The notes below the pieces were generated by a model that saw only the letters and a list, made by a program, of their open reading frames with translations, was not told the origin of the DNA and made no database searches. This document shows, one piece after another, positions 25,401-37,300 of a DNA stretch of 64,000 nucleotides; position 1 is the first letter of the stretch; the number at the start of each line of letters is the position of its first letter. The translations under genes were made by a program, and so were the position numbers. The stretch is from Ophiocordyceps camponoti-saundersi (nom. inval.) (taxonomy: Eukaryota; Ascomycota; Sordariomycetes; Hypocreales; Ophiocordycipitaceae): assembly GCA_003339415.1 (NCBI GenBank), contig PDHQ01000075.1, positions 1 through 64,000 on the forward strand. Direction: 5' to 3'.

Positions 25401-26382
25401 GGGGGGATGGTCTCTCTGAGTCTCTCTCTCTCTGAGTCTCTCTGCTGAATCTCTGGTTCCAATTATGTTAGTGATATACCTCCATTGCGAATACGGTCAA
25501 GTCATTCACCACAGGTATGGCTGCTCCTCGGCTGACAGAATCAACATCAAAAGTACCTACCACCCCGCGTCTTTCTCGCCCATCTCCCAAGTATTCTTCC
25601 TGTCAATACCCATATCCCCCCTGTTCCCCTTCGACCCTCTGCGGTACCTGACCCTATCAACGCCCGCTTGACGCAGCTGATCCTGAACCCCCCCCCGGCG
25701 TCATCATCACGCAGCCATCTTCTTTTTTTCTTGTGTCCTTCCTCACGTCCGCTAACTTCTCCTCTCGCAAAGTAGGAGGCAAGTAGGTAGTGGGTGGTTT
25801 ATCCTACTCCTCTTCCTACTCCTCCTCCTCTTCTTCTTCCTCCTTCATCCCCTTCATCCCCTTCTTCCCTTCTCTCTCTCTCTCCGCCTCACTCCTTTCT
25901 TCTCCTCTTACATACATCTCTCGACTTACCTCAACCAGCATCGGTCCTCTCACTCATACAAAGTTGCAACCCGCACACACATACATACAATCGACACTCT
26001 CAAACAGACCCAAATACAAACCTACCCTGTCTCTCTCTCTCAACACCCCCCCGAATCCCACCATCAAATGCATCCTCGCTCCAACTGACTACTCCCTGCT
26101 CCGTCCAGAGCGGTGTCCACTGCCAGCTCTCTCCACGACACCGCCTCTACCACTCGACCCCCTCAGCCTGCACGCGCGCGCTCGCTTCACCAACAGCCCG
26201 CCAGAGCTGCTGCGAGCCCCGTTCACCGCCGTCTGCGCCCTCCTACGACGCCTCGCCTTCTGCTGTACATACACACAGGGCATGGGACTTTCGGCAATTC
26301 AGACACCGACCGAAAAGTCCGCCGCCTGCAGACAGCGTCGCTTTCGCCCAGCTGCTGAAGCTCTCTTGGCTTTCAGCTAGCC
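21921..26382. other. Intergenic region with microsatellites
   Basis: No gene is supported. It holds an AT run at about 22363-22392, GACA/CAGA runs near 24533-24550, GGTA repeats at 25140-25160, a GGAGA pentanucleotide run at about 25362-25400 and CT-rich DNA at 25800-25900, which is probably the leader and promoter of the gene starting at 26383. Confidence 0.55.
25362..25400. repeat. GGAGA pentanucleotide run
   Basis: About seven consecutive AGAGG units on the + strand in non-coding DNA. Confidence 0.9.
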
Positions 26383-28470
26383 ATGCCGCCGTCGTCGTAC
26401 GCACATGTCAACACCAGACCCAGTCGCGTCCAAGTAGATTCAGCAGACTCCCAGCCGACCGGTCAAGCTCTAGACGCCGAGAAAGGTTATACGTCTGAGT
26501 CGCCGCTCGCCGCCAGCCTGTCCTTTCTCGACAGCTCCTCGATGGCTCGGCCGTCCCTCGACCCTCAATCCCCTTTCTGCGACGACTCGACTCTTCAACG
26601 CTCGTCGTCGTCATCTGCCATACCCACCTTGCCCAGCAGCAACTACTCTCTGCCGGAGCCATCACTCTCAACACGGTGGGCCGGCTTCACCGCAGCGTCC
26701 CAGCCCGGCCCGTCGCTCTTTTTCGGATACGAGTCCGCCTCCGCCCTCCACACTGGACCCGTGTCTTTGACCGCACCCCCCTCCGTTTCCGCCGGCCTTC
26801 ATTCGTACACTTCTTTTCCTCCCGCCTCCATCGCCAGCGCCTCTGAAGTCTCGTCTACCCTCCTCGGAGCCAGCGCCTCCGTCTTGTCTACCGCTACCCT
26901 GCCGGCCCAGTCCAGCCGTGCTCGATCGCCTCATGAAGCCGAATCCATATCTCGTCCCCTGCCTCGACTGTCAAGGTCCGTTTCCGACGATGCTCTCTTG
27001 TCCTCTCACTTCGTGCACAGCACCTCGCACTCGCTTCGTCAGCAGCTCTCTTTTCTTGTCGATGCCTGGATGGCCGACCGCGAAAACTGTCTTCTGGAGA
27101 AGCAGACAGTCGAGCACGAGGCTCGCCGCTTACAGCTCGCCGTAGAAGGCGACCGCCAAAGATGGGCCAGCGACCGGTCCGCCATGGAGCGGCAGTTGAA
27201 GGCGCTGAGGGCTCGGGTCCACCGATTGGAGCTCGAGAACGCGTCGCTCAAGACGGCGACGATGCGGCATCCCCGAAGCGACGACCTGCGGTCCCCCCGA
27301 ATCGGGCTCAACGGCAACTCGTCGCAATCAGAACCAGACGACGCCGCCATCGCTGCCACCGCCAGCCTGTCGTCGAACCCGTCTCAGCAGAGCAACGGCT
27401 CCCGGGCTTACATCTTCTCCCCTCCTCTCGAGGCTTCCGGCGCGCCGCGACGCCCTCACTTCGCCACCTCCGACAGTTCTCGCACGTCTCCCCCGGGAGC
27501 GCCCGCCTCGTCTCACACTGCCCACAGGCAGGGCCCTCACCAGCAGCAGCCTCGACATGCGACGGCGGATTTCATGTTTCCGTCAGGTGCAGATATCAAA
27601 GGGGCCGTCCCCATCATCGACGTCCAGGAACTCGATCCGAAGCTCGAGGGTATCCCCATCAAGGCCAACGCGGTGCAGAAATGGACCTTTTCTATCGCGC
27701 CAAATCCGCGGCAGCCGGCCTCCAAGTACCGCGCAGGACAAGTTTTGGGTCCCGGACAATGCCGTACTCGTCGCCAGCAGAATCGACGGTCCCTGGATCG
27801 GGGCCGGATCTCGCGTGACAGGCAGACGTCGAGAGACCAGACACTGCAGGTGCTGGCCGTGGAGGAGTCTCGGCGTCTCACCATGCACGCCGGTCACACG
27901 CCCAATCACTCCCTATCGCTGCTCCCCACCATGACTGCCGCGGGTGGCGATTCCGACGGCGGCCGTTCGACGCACGGAACCGACGCACGGCAAGATGCAG
28001 ACGCATGCGCCGGGGACCAGGATGCGACGCTGGAATCCGGGCCGGTACCCGCCCGTGACGTGCAAGAGCCGCCCAAGGAAGACCAAGACGGCGACGATGA
28101 AGACGAAGACGACGGAGACGAGGGGTTTCTCGATCCATGCGACGACGCGCCGCTCAAGGGCCCGCTGATGATTAAAAACATTCCCGCGCAGGACGACCTG
28201 TTCTTCGCCCAGCTCGATCAGAGGCTCGAGTTCGTCATCAGCGGCGGTCAGGATGCCCTCCCCAGCGTCCTGCGGGCGCCCTCTCCCGCGGGCCAGCCGA
28301 TGGGCTCTCATCCCCCGGCGCCGTCGGGACCTCCGCGGCTGGCGTGGGACGGCGCGCCCGATGCCGAGGACGAGGTCAAGGACGGCCACGAGGGCGAGGA
28401 TGTCGAACCGGATGTGCCTCTCCGGCTGAGGAGCACGGTCAACTTTGGCGCCCCGTTTGGGTCCACGTAG
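26383..28470 (+). CDS. Conserved fungal protein of unknown function with central coiled coil
   Basis: A single 695-residue frame. The first 215 residues are Ser/Pro-rich. Residues of about 225-295 form a charged helix ('MADRENCLLEKQTVEHEARR', then 'MERQLKALRARVHRLELEN') with heptad hydrophobics, so a coiled coil is likely. The second half has ordered islands: 'PIIDVQELDPKLEGIPIKA', 'QTLQVLAVEESRRLTMHAGH' and 'LKGPLMIKNIPAQDDLFFAQL'. I recall similar islands in unannotated Pezizomycotina proteins, but no function is known to me. An acidic stretch (DGDDEDEDDGDE) separates two of the islands. The start at 26383 follows an in-frame TAG (26378-26380), so it is the first usable ATG. The stretch between the first two islands (Arg/Gln/Ser-rich) could hide a small unspliced intron. 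It is convergent with ATG3. Confidence 0.85.
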   Translation: MPPSSYAHVNTRPSRVQVDSADSQPTGQALDAEKGYTSESPLAASLSFLDSSSMARPSLDPQSPFCDDSTLQRSSSSSAIPTLPSSNYSLPEPSLSTRWAGFTAASQPGPSLFFGYESASALHTGPVSLTAPPSVSAGLHSYTSFPPASIASASEVSSTLLGASASVLSTATLPAQSSRARSPHEAESISRPLPRLSRSVSDDALLSSHFVHSTSHSLRQQLSFLVDAWMADRENCLLEKQTVEHEARRLQLAVEGDRQRWASDRSAMERQLKALRARVHRLELENASLKTATMRHPRSDDLRSPRIGLNGNSSQSEPDDAAIAATASLSSNPSQQSNGSRAYIFSPPLEASGAPRRPHFATSDSSRTSPPGAPASSHTAHRQGPHQQQPRHATADFMFPSGADIKGAVPIIDVQELDPKLEGIPIKANAVQKWTFSIAPNPRQPASKYRAGQVLGPGQCRTRRQQNRRSLDRGRISRDRQTSRDQTLQVLAVEESRRLTMHAGHTPNHSLSLLPTMTAAGGDSDGGRSTHGTDARQDADACAGDQDATLESGPVPARDVQEPPKEDQDGDDEDEDDGDEGFLDPCDDAPLKGPLMIKNIPAQDDLFFAQLDQRLEFVISGGQDALPSVLRAPSPAGQPMGSHPPAPSGPPRLAWDGAPDAEDEVKDGHEGEDVEPDVPLRLRSTVNFGAPFGST

Positions 28471-29220
28471 CGGATGTTTTCCTCGTTCTTCTTCTACTTC
28501 TTCTCTTCTACTTCTTCTCTTCTACTCGAGCCGTTCAGAGCTGGAATCTATCTCACCCCTTTTCTTTTCTCTCTATGGCCTCATTCTTTGCCCATAAAAT
28601 CACGTCTCTTCTTGTCTCGCTCAATCTATCTTATCATGTCTTTTTCTTTTCTTCTTCTCCTTTGCCTTCTACCTCCTCATCTTCCTTCTTCCTCATCTTT
28701 AGTGACACCTCTTCTTTTCCATGCGCCCTAATGAAGAGACGAGCTCGACAAAATCCAGCCCCCTTTTTTTTTGTCTTCCCCCTTTTTTTGTACGTTCATG
28801 TTAGCGAGTGCTTCGATACCCCCCCCCCCCCCTTTTTATTACCCATCCCCCAACAGAAAAAGACATGTGTATGTAAAGAGTTGAGGCGAAGGAGTGAAAG
28901 GTAATGTTCATGTTTGGCCTTAAGCCGGGTGAAGAAGAAGAGAAAAAAAATTGCTACGCGCATAATATAAATGGTTCTCTTTTTTGAATCTTTTTACTCG
29001 CTTGATGAGAGGCGCTTTTGGTGTTTTTTGTTCGTTTTTTCTTGTGACATCCAATTCTCGGGGGATTTTGAGTTTCGTACGCTTTCGTCTGGGTGAGACA
29101 ATACGAATACATGTGATTGCTTCACCTTTCTCTCCCCCCTGTTTCGTTACACTGGCGACGAATAAGAAAGAACGCTGGAATTTTAAAAACTGTCGTAGTG
29201 GATGGTGGTTAGGGCTTCGC
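28471..29220. other. Convergent 3' regions, pyrimidine-rich
   Basis: No gene is supported. It contains TTCTTC repeats just after the 28470 stop and C and T homopolymers near 28760-28840. Confidence 0.55.
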
Positions 29221-30478
29221 TTAGACGCCCATTGTGAAGTCGTGCTCGATGCCGGGCGTCACGCTGGCCATGAACTGCGTTGAAGGTGTTAAGGTCAGCT
29301 TGCGAACTGTTGATGGCAGTGGACGTGATGTGGAACACAAGGGCCTTGGAACTAACCTTGAGGAAGACGACGAGGTACTGGTCGACGCGGATGGCGACCT
29401 CTTGCTCATCTGCATCCACGCCCTGGACTTCCTCCCAGCCGTCCTTGTCGGCGGCGTCTTGGGCGCTCTGGACGACGAGCTTATCGAGGTCGTCTGCGAG
29501 GTCGTCTACGGCCTTGCTGTTGCTGGCGGGGACGGAGCGGGCGGCGCGGAGCCTATCGCGGCGAATGCGGAGGGAAGCGTCTGCGCGGTCGAGGAGAGTC
29601 TTCATGACGGAGGCGTGCTTGCAGGGGTGGACGCTGGCCATCTTCACGTTGTTGGCGAAGAAGGGGAAGTCTTCGAGTGTTACTGTCTTGTCTTTGTAGT
29701 CGCCGACGATGTCCTCCATCATGCTTTGCGGAGGGAGCGGTTGTCCGTTTGGGAGGTAGCCTGAGAGGTAGAGGCGGGGGGTTCGGTAGTAGGGCGTGTA
29801 CATTATGTAGAGCGTGTAGGTGCGGCGACCGCTTTTGGTAGGTTGGAGATGAGGAGTCGTTAGTTTTGGGGGGGGGATTTTTTTCTTGTGGGAGGAAGAG
29901 AGAGAGGGAAAGGGGGATGGGGGGGGAGCGTACCCGCCTCTGGAGTCGGAGCTGACGTCGCGGATGATGGCTTCGTCGTCGTCGTCGTCTTCTTCCATGT
30001 CGGGGATATCATCATCCTCGACATCAGTCGTGTCCGCAACGTTACCCGAGTCATCGACGGTGCGCACATCCCTAGCCTTAAGAGGCTGAGAACTAGAAAG
30101 GCCACCAGTCCTCAACCACCCATCATCATCACGCCGACCACCCCCGACGCCACCACCACCCCCCGAACGAAAATCCTCCCCGTCGTTAACGATAGCCTCC
30201 TCGTGTCCCGCATCGCCCGCGAAATCATCATCAAGCCGACGATGACACGGCACGTTCCGCGTAACTAGAAACTGCTTCCCTGCAGGCAGGTAGCTGACTC
30301 TTCGACTCTCGTCGTCGGCGTCGCCCCATGACCATGTCGGGAACTTGTACACTAGGTACTCGCCCGCGGCGAGGAACTCTTCCGGCGTGATCTGTCCTGT
30401 CTGTCGGAAGGTTGAGTTGTGCGTTACGGGCGTGTAGCGGTCTCGGAGCGTGTTGACTGTTGACTTTATGTAGTTCAT
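29221..30478 (-). CDS. ATG3: Autophagy-related E2-like conjugating enzyme Atg3
   Basis: Catalyses the transfer of Atg8 to phosphatidylethanolamine during autophagosome formation; cytosolic, membrane-curvature dependent. Model: exons 29934-30478, 29357-29831 and 29221-29274, about 357 residues. The donors are GTACGC at 29933 and GTTAGT at 29356, and the acceptors AAAAG and CGCAG; phase is kept at both joins. The N-terminal amphipathic helix [18 protein letters not shown] is present, followed by '[17 protein letters not shown]', an acidic flexible region rich in D/E, '[21 protein letters not shown]', and the active-site 'HPC' with Cys at about residue 252. The last exon encodes [17 protein letters not shown], the conserved C-terminus. 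A Gly-rich run (about GGGGGVGGG) in the flexible region is atypical but in frame. Confidence 0.95.
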
Positions 30479-31057
30479 GGCGTCGTTCTTTTTTTTCTTC
30501 CTGTTGCCTGAAGCTTGGCTATGGGGATTTTTTGAGTCAAGCTGTGCTTCTTTCTCTGGGAGATGTGGAGAGTGGCTTCGATATGGGGACTGCTATGAGG
30601 TAAGTTGGAGATAAGACAAGGGTTGAACAGGTCGTTTCTGATGGGGGGGGGGGGGGGAAGATGGAAAAGGTCGTCGTCGTCGTTGAATCGGGAGTTGGTG
30701 TTTTGTCCGGCAGGCTTTCCTCTAGGGTAGTGCTTCCTGTGGCTGCTAGCGGGAGGGGTGGGGCGGCGGGGGGAAAGAGGGCACTGGGGCACGTGCGGAT
30801 GATGACGAGTGACGACATGCGCAGGTGGAGGGTCAGATGGAGGTAGAATCTAGAGACGAATGACGAGCTTCACGACATATATGTACACAAACAATCACTC
30901 ATTTCCTTCATATTCTGTTACGTCTTGGTTGACGGAAACATCTGCAAACAAACAAAGCGCGTCTCCGACGTCAATCGCTGGCTTCCGACTTGGGGGCCCA
31001 TCCTCATTCGAAACGACTACCCGATATGACACTACAGAGTAGGTACCTAGGTAATCA
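30479..31057. other. Promoter of ATG3 and 3' region of CWC24
   Basis: No gene is supported. A 14-nt G run lies near 30645 and the palindromes TAGGTACCTA (31040-31049) and TACCTAGGTA (31044-31053) overlap just beyond the CWC24 stop codon. Confidence 0.55.
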
Positions 31058-32144
31058 TCACTCTTCCTCCTCCTCCACCTCCTCGCCGGCCTCGAGCGCC
31101 TCTTGCCTCCGCCTCGCCTGCCTCGCCCTCTTGCGATCCAGCAGCTTCTTCAACCGTTTGGCAGAGTTGAAGACGCCGCTCGTGCCTGACCCGCATGCGG
31201 CACACGTGGGATCCCGCCGGTACCGCTTGAGGGCGCATGACTCGCAGAAGTAGTGGCCGCACCTCGTTACGATAGGTTCCCGATACGGCTCCTTGCAGAT
31301 GATGCACGCAAAGGGTATGTTTTCCAGAAGCGCCTCGTCATCTTCGTCGTCGTCGTCGTCTCCTGTCGCCCTTTGCTTGTCTTTACGCGTCGTCGACACC
31401 ACCGTTCCGCCTAGGCCCTTCCTGCCCTTTGTTACCGTCTCCCATTCCTTGTCAAGCTGCCAGCCCTGCTTGTAGTCTTCACGACTGTGTAAAAATTTGC
31501 TGCGGATATGGATGTCAATAAACGATCCACCCCCACCTTCGTCCGAGACCTGTCCGGGGGTTAAGCACAACTTACCAATTGTCGCCGAAACCGCAGAATC
31601 CCGTCTGCTTGTAGTCTTTGCAGACGTCCGGGGCAAAGTCGGTTACGGTGATGGTGCGAATGTTAGTGGGAGCCTTTATCGGCCCTACCGCCCTCGACGG
31701 TGCGTCAGGGTTCTTCGGCAAAAAGGACGTCTGGTTCGCGAGTCCCTTGTACGTGCCGTCGGGCTGCGAAACGTCCTTGGCCGCCATCTTCCGAGTAGTC
31801 CCGAGTAGCTTCTTCGCCGAGAGCGCCTCGTCGTCATCGTACCAGTTGCTCTGTTTCGTGGCGTCATTGGTGCTGGTGATGGGCGCATCCCGATCGGCGG
31901 TGAAGACGGTAGCCGCCAGCTCGCCGCCTCCCGCCGAAGGCTTGCTGGACGTGGCGGTGATTACGGCGCCGGTTCGCTTGCGTCGTTTGACGCGCAGGTC
32001 GACTTCATCTCCTGACGAGGAGTAGCCGTCGTCGCTGTCGCTATCTGCTGGCGGTGGCGTCGCGGGCCTCTTCCTCAGGTTTGCTTTGCTTGTGGCGCTT
32101 CGTTTCTTGAATATGGCGACCGGGTGGGTCTCGCCGTCGGCCAT
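31058..32144 (-). CDS. CWC24: Pre-mRNA splicing factor Cwc24 (CCCH plus RING)
   Basis: A spliceosome (Prp19-associated/Bact complex) component related to human RNF113. Model: exons 31576-32144 and 31058-31499, 336 residues. The intron (donor GTAAGT at 31575, acceptor CGCAG) splits the cysteine codon TG|C inside the CCCH zinc finger. The finger is C175-x8-C184-x5-C190-x3-H194, complete only after splicing, which confirms the join. The RING finger starts at C255 ('CIICKEPY', then 'CGHYFCESC' and 'CAACG'). The N-terminus has a basic nuclear-localisation-like 'RVKRRKR'. The ATG at 32144 (MADGETHPVAIFKKR) was preferred over an upstream in-frame ATG because family members begin close to the 'FKKR' motif. 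The C-terminus is an acidic run of Glu. Confidence 0.94.
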
Positions 32145-34304
32145 TGTGTCTGCCTTCGTTTCGATGGTGTGAGCCTGCAAGGTTGCTGTCGCCTGGAGGC
32201 GCTGGTTGTGTCGATTGATAGATTGAGTGCGAGTGGATGGAAGATGATTGCTGACCAATCAAGCATGACCAGCACGATGACGTAAACACTACTCGCACAC
32301 ACTGACGTGACGACAAATATCACTTGGTCTCAGTGACGGCTGTTGGCTCGAGTTGTTGTTTCATGACGCCGGCGCTGGGAGGCCCCGAAACTTGGCGTTT
32401 GATACGCCTGATGTGTGCGCTTCTGCCGCAGCATGTGCAGTGATTAGTCGAGAAGCTGCATTTGATGAGGCTTGATAGTGACGAGCGCGGCCCGCTGCCC
32501 CCACTTACACGCTTCCCGAGAGAGAGACTTGTTCAAGCATCGGTGAGAGAGCGTTGCATCTCGCAACTCAAGCAAGGGAAAAGAGACGCCTCCTCATCTT
32601 TTGTTTATTTATTGTTGTCTTGGAGAGAAAAGAGACAAAATCTCTGTGTCTATATCCCTCGCAACTGCGGTGTTCAGACGCGTGAATATTCCTATAAGAC
32701 CGTGGTTTTTTTTTTGAGGGGATAGCGATTTGCTTGCGAGTAACTACTAGAGGTTGGTAGAGCCTAGAGGTAGGATGAGGCTGTTGAGGCCGGCAAGAAG
32801 CAAAAAAACAGCACACCCCGTTCAACGGAATATTGGCTTAAGTGGCTAAGTGAGGGAAGCTTATGCGAAGGAGAAGCTTCTTCCTTAAAATATGGATGGG
32901 GAGAACGCAGGGGAGGAAGGAAGAAGGATTAAGATGTCACGCAGAATCATCAACGATGAGCGCTTTTTCGCCCGTGTCTTATTTCTCTCGCGTCGAGACA
33001 CGTCGTCAACTGAGACCCGTCGACGAAAGCCACCGAGGATCCATGTACATATGTATGTACAACACACACGAGTTCCCTGCCGTCGAAGACTCGGGAGAGC
33101 GGGAGAAAGAGAGAGGGGGGGAGAGAGAGAGAGGAGAAAAGCTGATGCCCATGGTGCGAATGTTTGTTCGCGTTAATTCATTCCCCCCCCCCCCCCCCGG
33201 CTTTCCATTGTTTACAGCCTCGTTGTTTACTTTCTGTGGAGCTGCGGCTATGCGCTCCTAGAGCTACCATTTACCTACCTACCTCTACAGGCTCTGCTGC
33301 CTACCGCCCGCTGACTTGGAAGCCTGGAGGCTAGGGCCATACCCACCTTACACCACTACAGCAGCAGGGTCTAACCTGTATGCACAGTGCTGGCTCCCTG
33401 CTGTAGCCCCCGTGAGATGGGCCCCCTTTAGCGCGTCGGTCCCCGCTCCCTCCCGGTACCTGCGTCCCTCACCTCTTCCCGTCCTCCTCCTCATCCTCCT
33501 TCTCCTCCCACCCACACACACACAAACCGCGGACCTCTCTCTCTCTCTCTCTCTCTCCGTCTTTGGCCTTGTTTTCCTTTTAATTTTCCTTTATTTTTGC
33601 CTTTCTTACACTCTTTCTCGCTCTTGCTTCCCTGCATCCTCATCTACCACCTTAGCATCCTATTTTCCCACCTACTAAATACCTCTCCGTTCCTTTGTTT
33701 CTAGGCCTTGTTTTTTTTTTACCCTCTTAGTTTTTTTTTACTCCTTAATTCTGTATTCTTCTCTTCCTTCCGAGCTGTTCATACCACAGACCTTCTCCAT
33801 TCTCAACTTGCCACGATCAACACACAGATACGCGCACCACACTCACAGCTCTCCTCCCCCCTCCCCCCCTCCCGGCTCTTTCCCAATCACGAAGACAGGG
33901 CCTCTTTTCAACTGGCCAGTGGTTCGGCTCCGGCCTTGCAAATAGCGCCTCTCTTTGCTCACCTAAGCAAAAAAGCCAACCGCTTTTCTTGCTCCCCAAC
34001 GGGCGCCAACTCGATTAGGCGTCCGGGGAATGATCAACACTGCGCTTGTCGCGTAAATCCATTCCATTTCGGCCTGAAAGGCGTCGAGCTGCGGCGACTT
34101 GCTTTGCCTCTCAATCTCCGAACGGCACTCGTTCGATCGTCATCCCTGCAGCCGCCGCCGCCGCCGCCTTCTTCCCCTCTCATCCCTCCGCATCTCCCTC
34201 AGAAACTCTCCCTTCCCGACGGCATCACCCGAAAGCTACGACGTGGATGGTACCTTAACTTTCAGTCTTGCTGACCGTCTCCTGGCGCTCAACCCCCCGC
34301 CGGC
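32145..34304. other. Divergent intergenic region, CWC24 to apsA
   Basis: No gene is supported. It holds a 16-nt C run near 33183, a CT run at about 33536-33556, and a long pyrimidine-rich stretch from 33470 to 34250 that is probably the leader and promoter of the gene starting at 34305. A short (CCG)n run lies at 34153-34168. Confidence 0.55.
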
Positions 34305-37300
34305 ATGACATCGTCATTGACGTCCAACGGGCGGCCGAGCCTCCCCGCTCCGGTGGTGGCCGCCTCCGACCCTTTCGTCGCCGACGCCGCTGCCCAACGC
34401 CGACACTCCGACTTTGTCCATGACCACGACTCGGAATCATCCCCCACGCAGGCGAGGCGTGTGCTCGAGGCCCATCTCGCCGACACAGACCGTCGACTGG
34501 ATGAGGCCGGCAAGCTTGGCACTGCTCTCGTCTCCCAGCGCAAGGCTTTGGCCGCGCAACTGCATGAGCTGGAGAAGCTGCAGAACGAGGGCGAGATAAA
34601 CCCCGAGCTGCGCAGTAAGCTGGTTGAGATCGAGCGCGAGTACAACGACGTGGCGCGCGAGTCGGCCAGAGTCTTCTTGCCTAAACAACGCGTGCCAAGC
34701 ACCGAGACGAATTCGGGATCCCCCTATGTCCCGGAAGGTCGTGGTGGGAGGGTGAGTATACATCTTACTTTGACTTCCGGTAATGCGCCATGCTTACCCA
34801 GACGCCAGCGATCCGTCAGTCCCTCCAAGTTCGAAAGCCAGGCCACCGGCTCTCCAACCAAGCTCAGCGTGCCGAATCGTAGAGGTCGAAATCAGCCGTC
34901 GAACCGCGTTCATGACATTGAGTTCGCCGCCGAGATCAGCACCTCGCTCATTGCTCAAGTCCGCAATCTGCAGGGCCTCCTTTCCGAACGAGATGAGGAT
35001 CTCAAGTCTCTCCAGGCCGACAAGGCCAAGCTCGAGATCGAATCTGAGAACCTGCAACAGCGCTTCAAGACACTGGACGAGAGCGAGCATCGCTACAAGG
35101 AGGAGAACTGGAACCTTGAGACGCGACTGCAGGAGCTTTCATCGCAACAGAGAGATGCCGCTGACCGGGAGAAGAGACTCACCCAAGCGCTGGCCGTGTC
35201 CAAGGCCGATCAGACGGCCGCTCAGAAGGAGCTGGACGAGGTCAAGTTGTCCCACGCCAAGCTTGCCGAGCAGCACGCAGCTGCCGTCAAGCATCACGAC
35301 ATCGAGCTGGGCACTGCCAAGCGCGCCATGGATTTGGCCGACGGCGAGCGGGCAGCGCTGCAGCGCAAAGTCGATGATCTGACCTGCAAGAACGAGGAGC
35401 TAGCAAGGGCCGTTGTCCAGCGAGGCAAGGCCAACGAGCGAGACCTGGCTGAGGGTATGAGCGACGACGACCTCGACGCGGCGGCCGACAGCAAGACGCC
35501 CGAGCAGTCCCCGCCGCCGTCTCCGGTCAAGGGCACCCCGAGACACTCGATGTTGGAGACGGAGACGGTCAAGTCGTCGCTGCATCATGCGCAGAGGACG
35601 ATCCAGAGCCAGCGCAGCCTGTTGCATCGTGAGAAGACGGAGAAGCTAGAGCTGCGGCGTATCATCCAGGACCTTCGCGACGACCTGGAAAAGGCTAGGA
35701 GCGACGCCGGTGGTCTCGCCTCTGGCCGGCGAGCTCGTAAGATGGAATCCAAGGATCTGAAAAAGCCACCGCCGCGCTTGCTCGGCAGCTTCCGCTCCAG
35801 CCGTCAGGAGATCCTTGTCGACGATACTGAATGGGAGGACAACCTGGAAGGATCTCCTCGGGTTTCTTCTTCTTCTTCTTCCTCCAAGGCGGTGGTTCAC
35901 CCCCGAGACTTCTATGGCGCCGAGGCGAGTGACCACTTCGACACGGCCAACGAGGCGAGCGAATCCGCCTTCGAGACTGCCAACGAGCGCGCCACCGAAA
36001 CAGAGGACTTCCAGACCGGGAACGAAGACATGTCGGGTAGCGACACGGAGACCGAAACTGAGGGTCCCTCTCGCGGCTTCGGCCACATGAGGCGTGCACC
36101 AAGCCTGTCGGCCGGTCTTGTCCGACAGGCGTCGTTCCATAGCACTGCTTCCACGTCGGCCGACGAAGACGAGCGCATTGAGACCCGAACGCCCACGGCG
36201 CCCTTGTCTGCGCAGAGAAGCCGCTTCCGGCTCGGCCGAGGCCCCTTCTCGCGGAGCTCGAGGCAGACGAGCGAGGAGCCCAGCATACGGAGCAGCCCGT
36301 TGAGCCAAGTCAGCGGGGGTACTCCACAACAGGCCGGCCAGAGCCTATTCGCTGAGTTGCGAGACTTGGGCGGTAGCGACGACGAAGAGTCAGCAGTCGG
36401 CACGCCCTGCCGTCGGAGCGTCAGGTCGGCGACGCCCGCTTCAGCGCGTCTGGCTATGGTATCTGTGCCCGCCGTGCCCCAACTCCCCAAGGCTGTCATG
36501 GTCGACAGCGGCGTCATGACCGACCCGATCAGCGTCGTCGACGGGGTCCTGCCGACGACGTCTGCCGCCCACACGGACAGCGACGGTGTGGACACGGAGT
36601 CATCTGTAGCCTCCCGCAGCGACTCCGGCGAGCATCACGAGCAGGATATCGCCGACAAGCTCGCCCAATTCCCTGTCCCCCCCTCTGTCGCACCCGTCTC
36701 CAGGCCACCCACGCCCCCCGTTCTCGGCTTCTCGTCGATACAGTCTCTTCATGTCGAGCCGCAGATCGAGGTTCAGACTCCGCCGACGCCGCCGACTCTT
36801 CGCTTCACGTCTCTCGCCATGCAATTTGTCGAGCCACGTGAGGAGATCCAGACGCCGCCGACGCTCTGCTTCACGCCTCTCGCCATGCAGTTCGTCGAGC
36901 CGCTTGCGGAGCCGGTCATTGCTCCGCCAATCTTGTCTCTGTCTACACTCGTTGCTGAAGAGCTGGAGCCGGTGGAGGCGCCGCGGCCGAGGTTGACAGT
37001 GACGTCTCTCCTCACCCAGGCCATAGACCCCATCGCCACCCCAGAAGCTCCCTTGACACTGTCGGGTATTGTCTCCGAGCTGATAGAGCCGGTGGAGGAG
37101 CCAGAACTGCCGGCACCCGTACCTGTCCTGGCGATTCCGCCCTTGCCCACACTCTCCAGATCAGGCATCATGTTTGAGCAGGTAGAGCCAGTGAGCCAGC
37201 CTGACGACTTTGTCGAGCTACCGCCGTCCCTGACGCTGTCGACCATCCGGGCAGAAGGGCTGGAACCGAGAGAAGAGCCAACGGCCGTGCCCGTCTTGCC

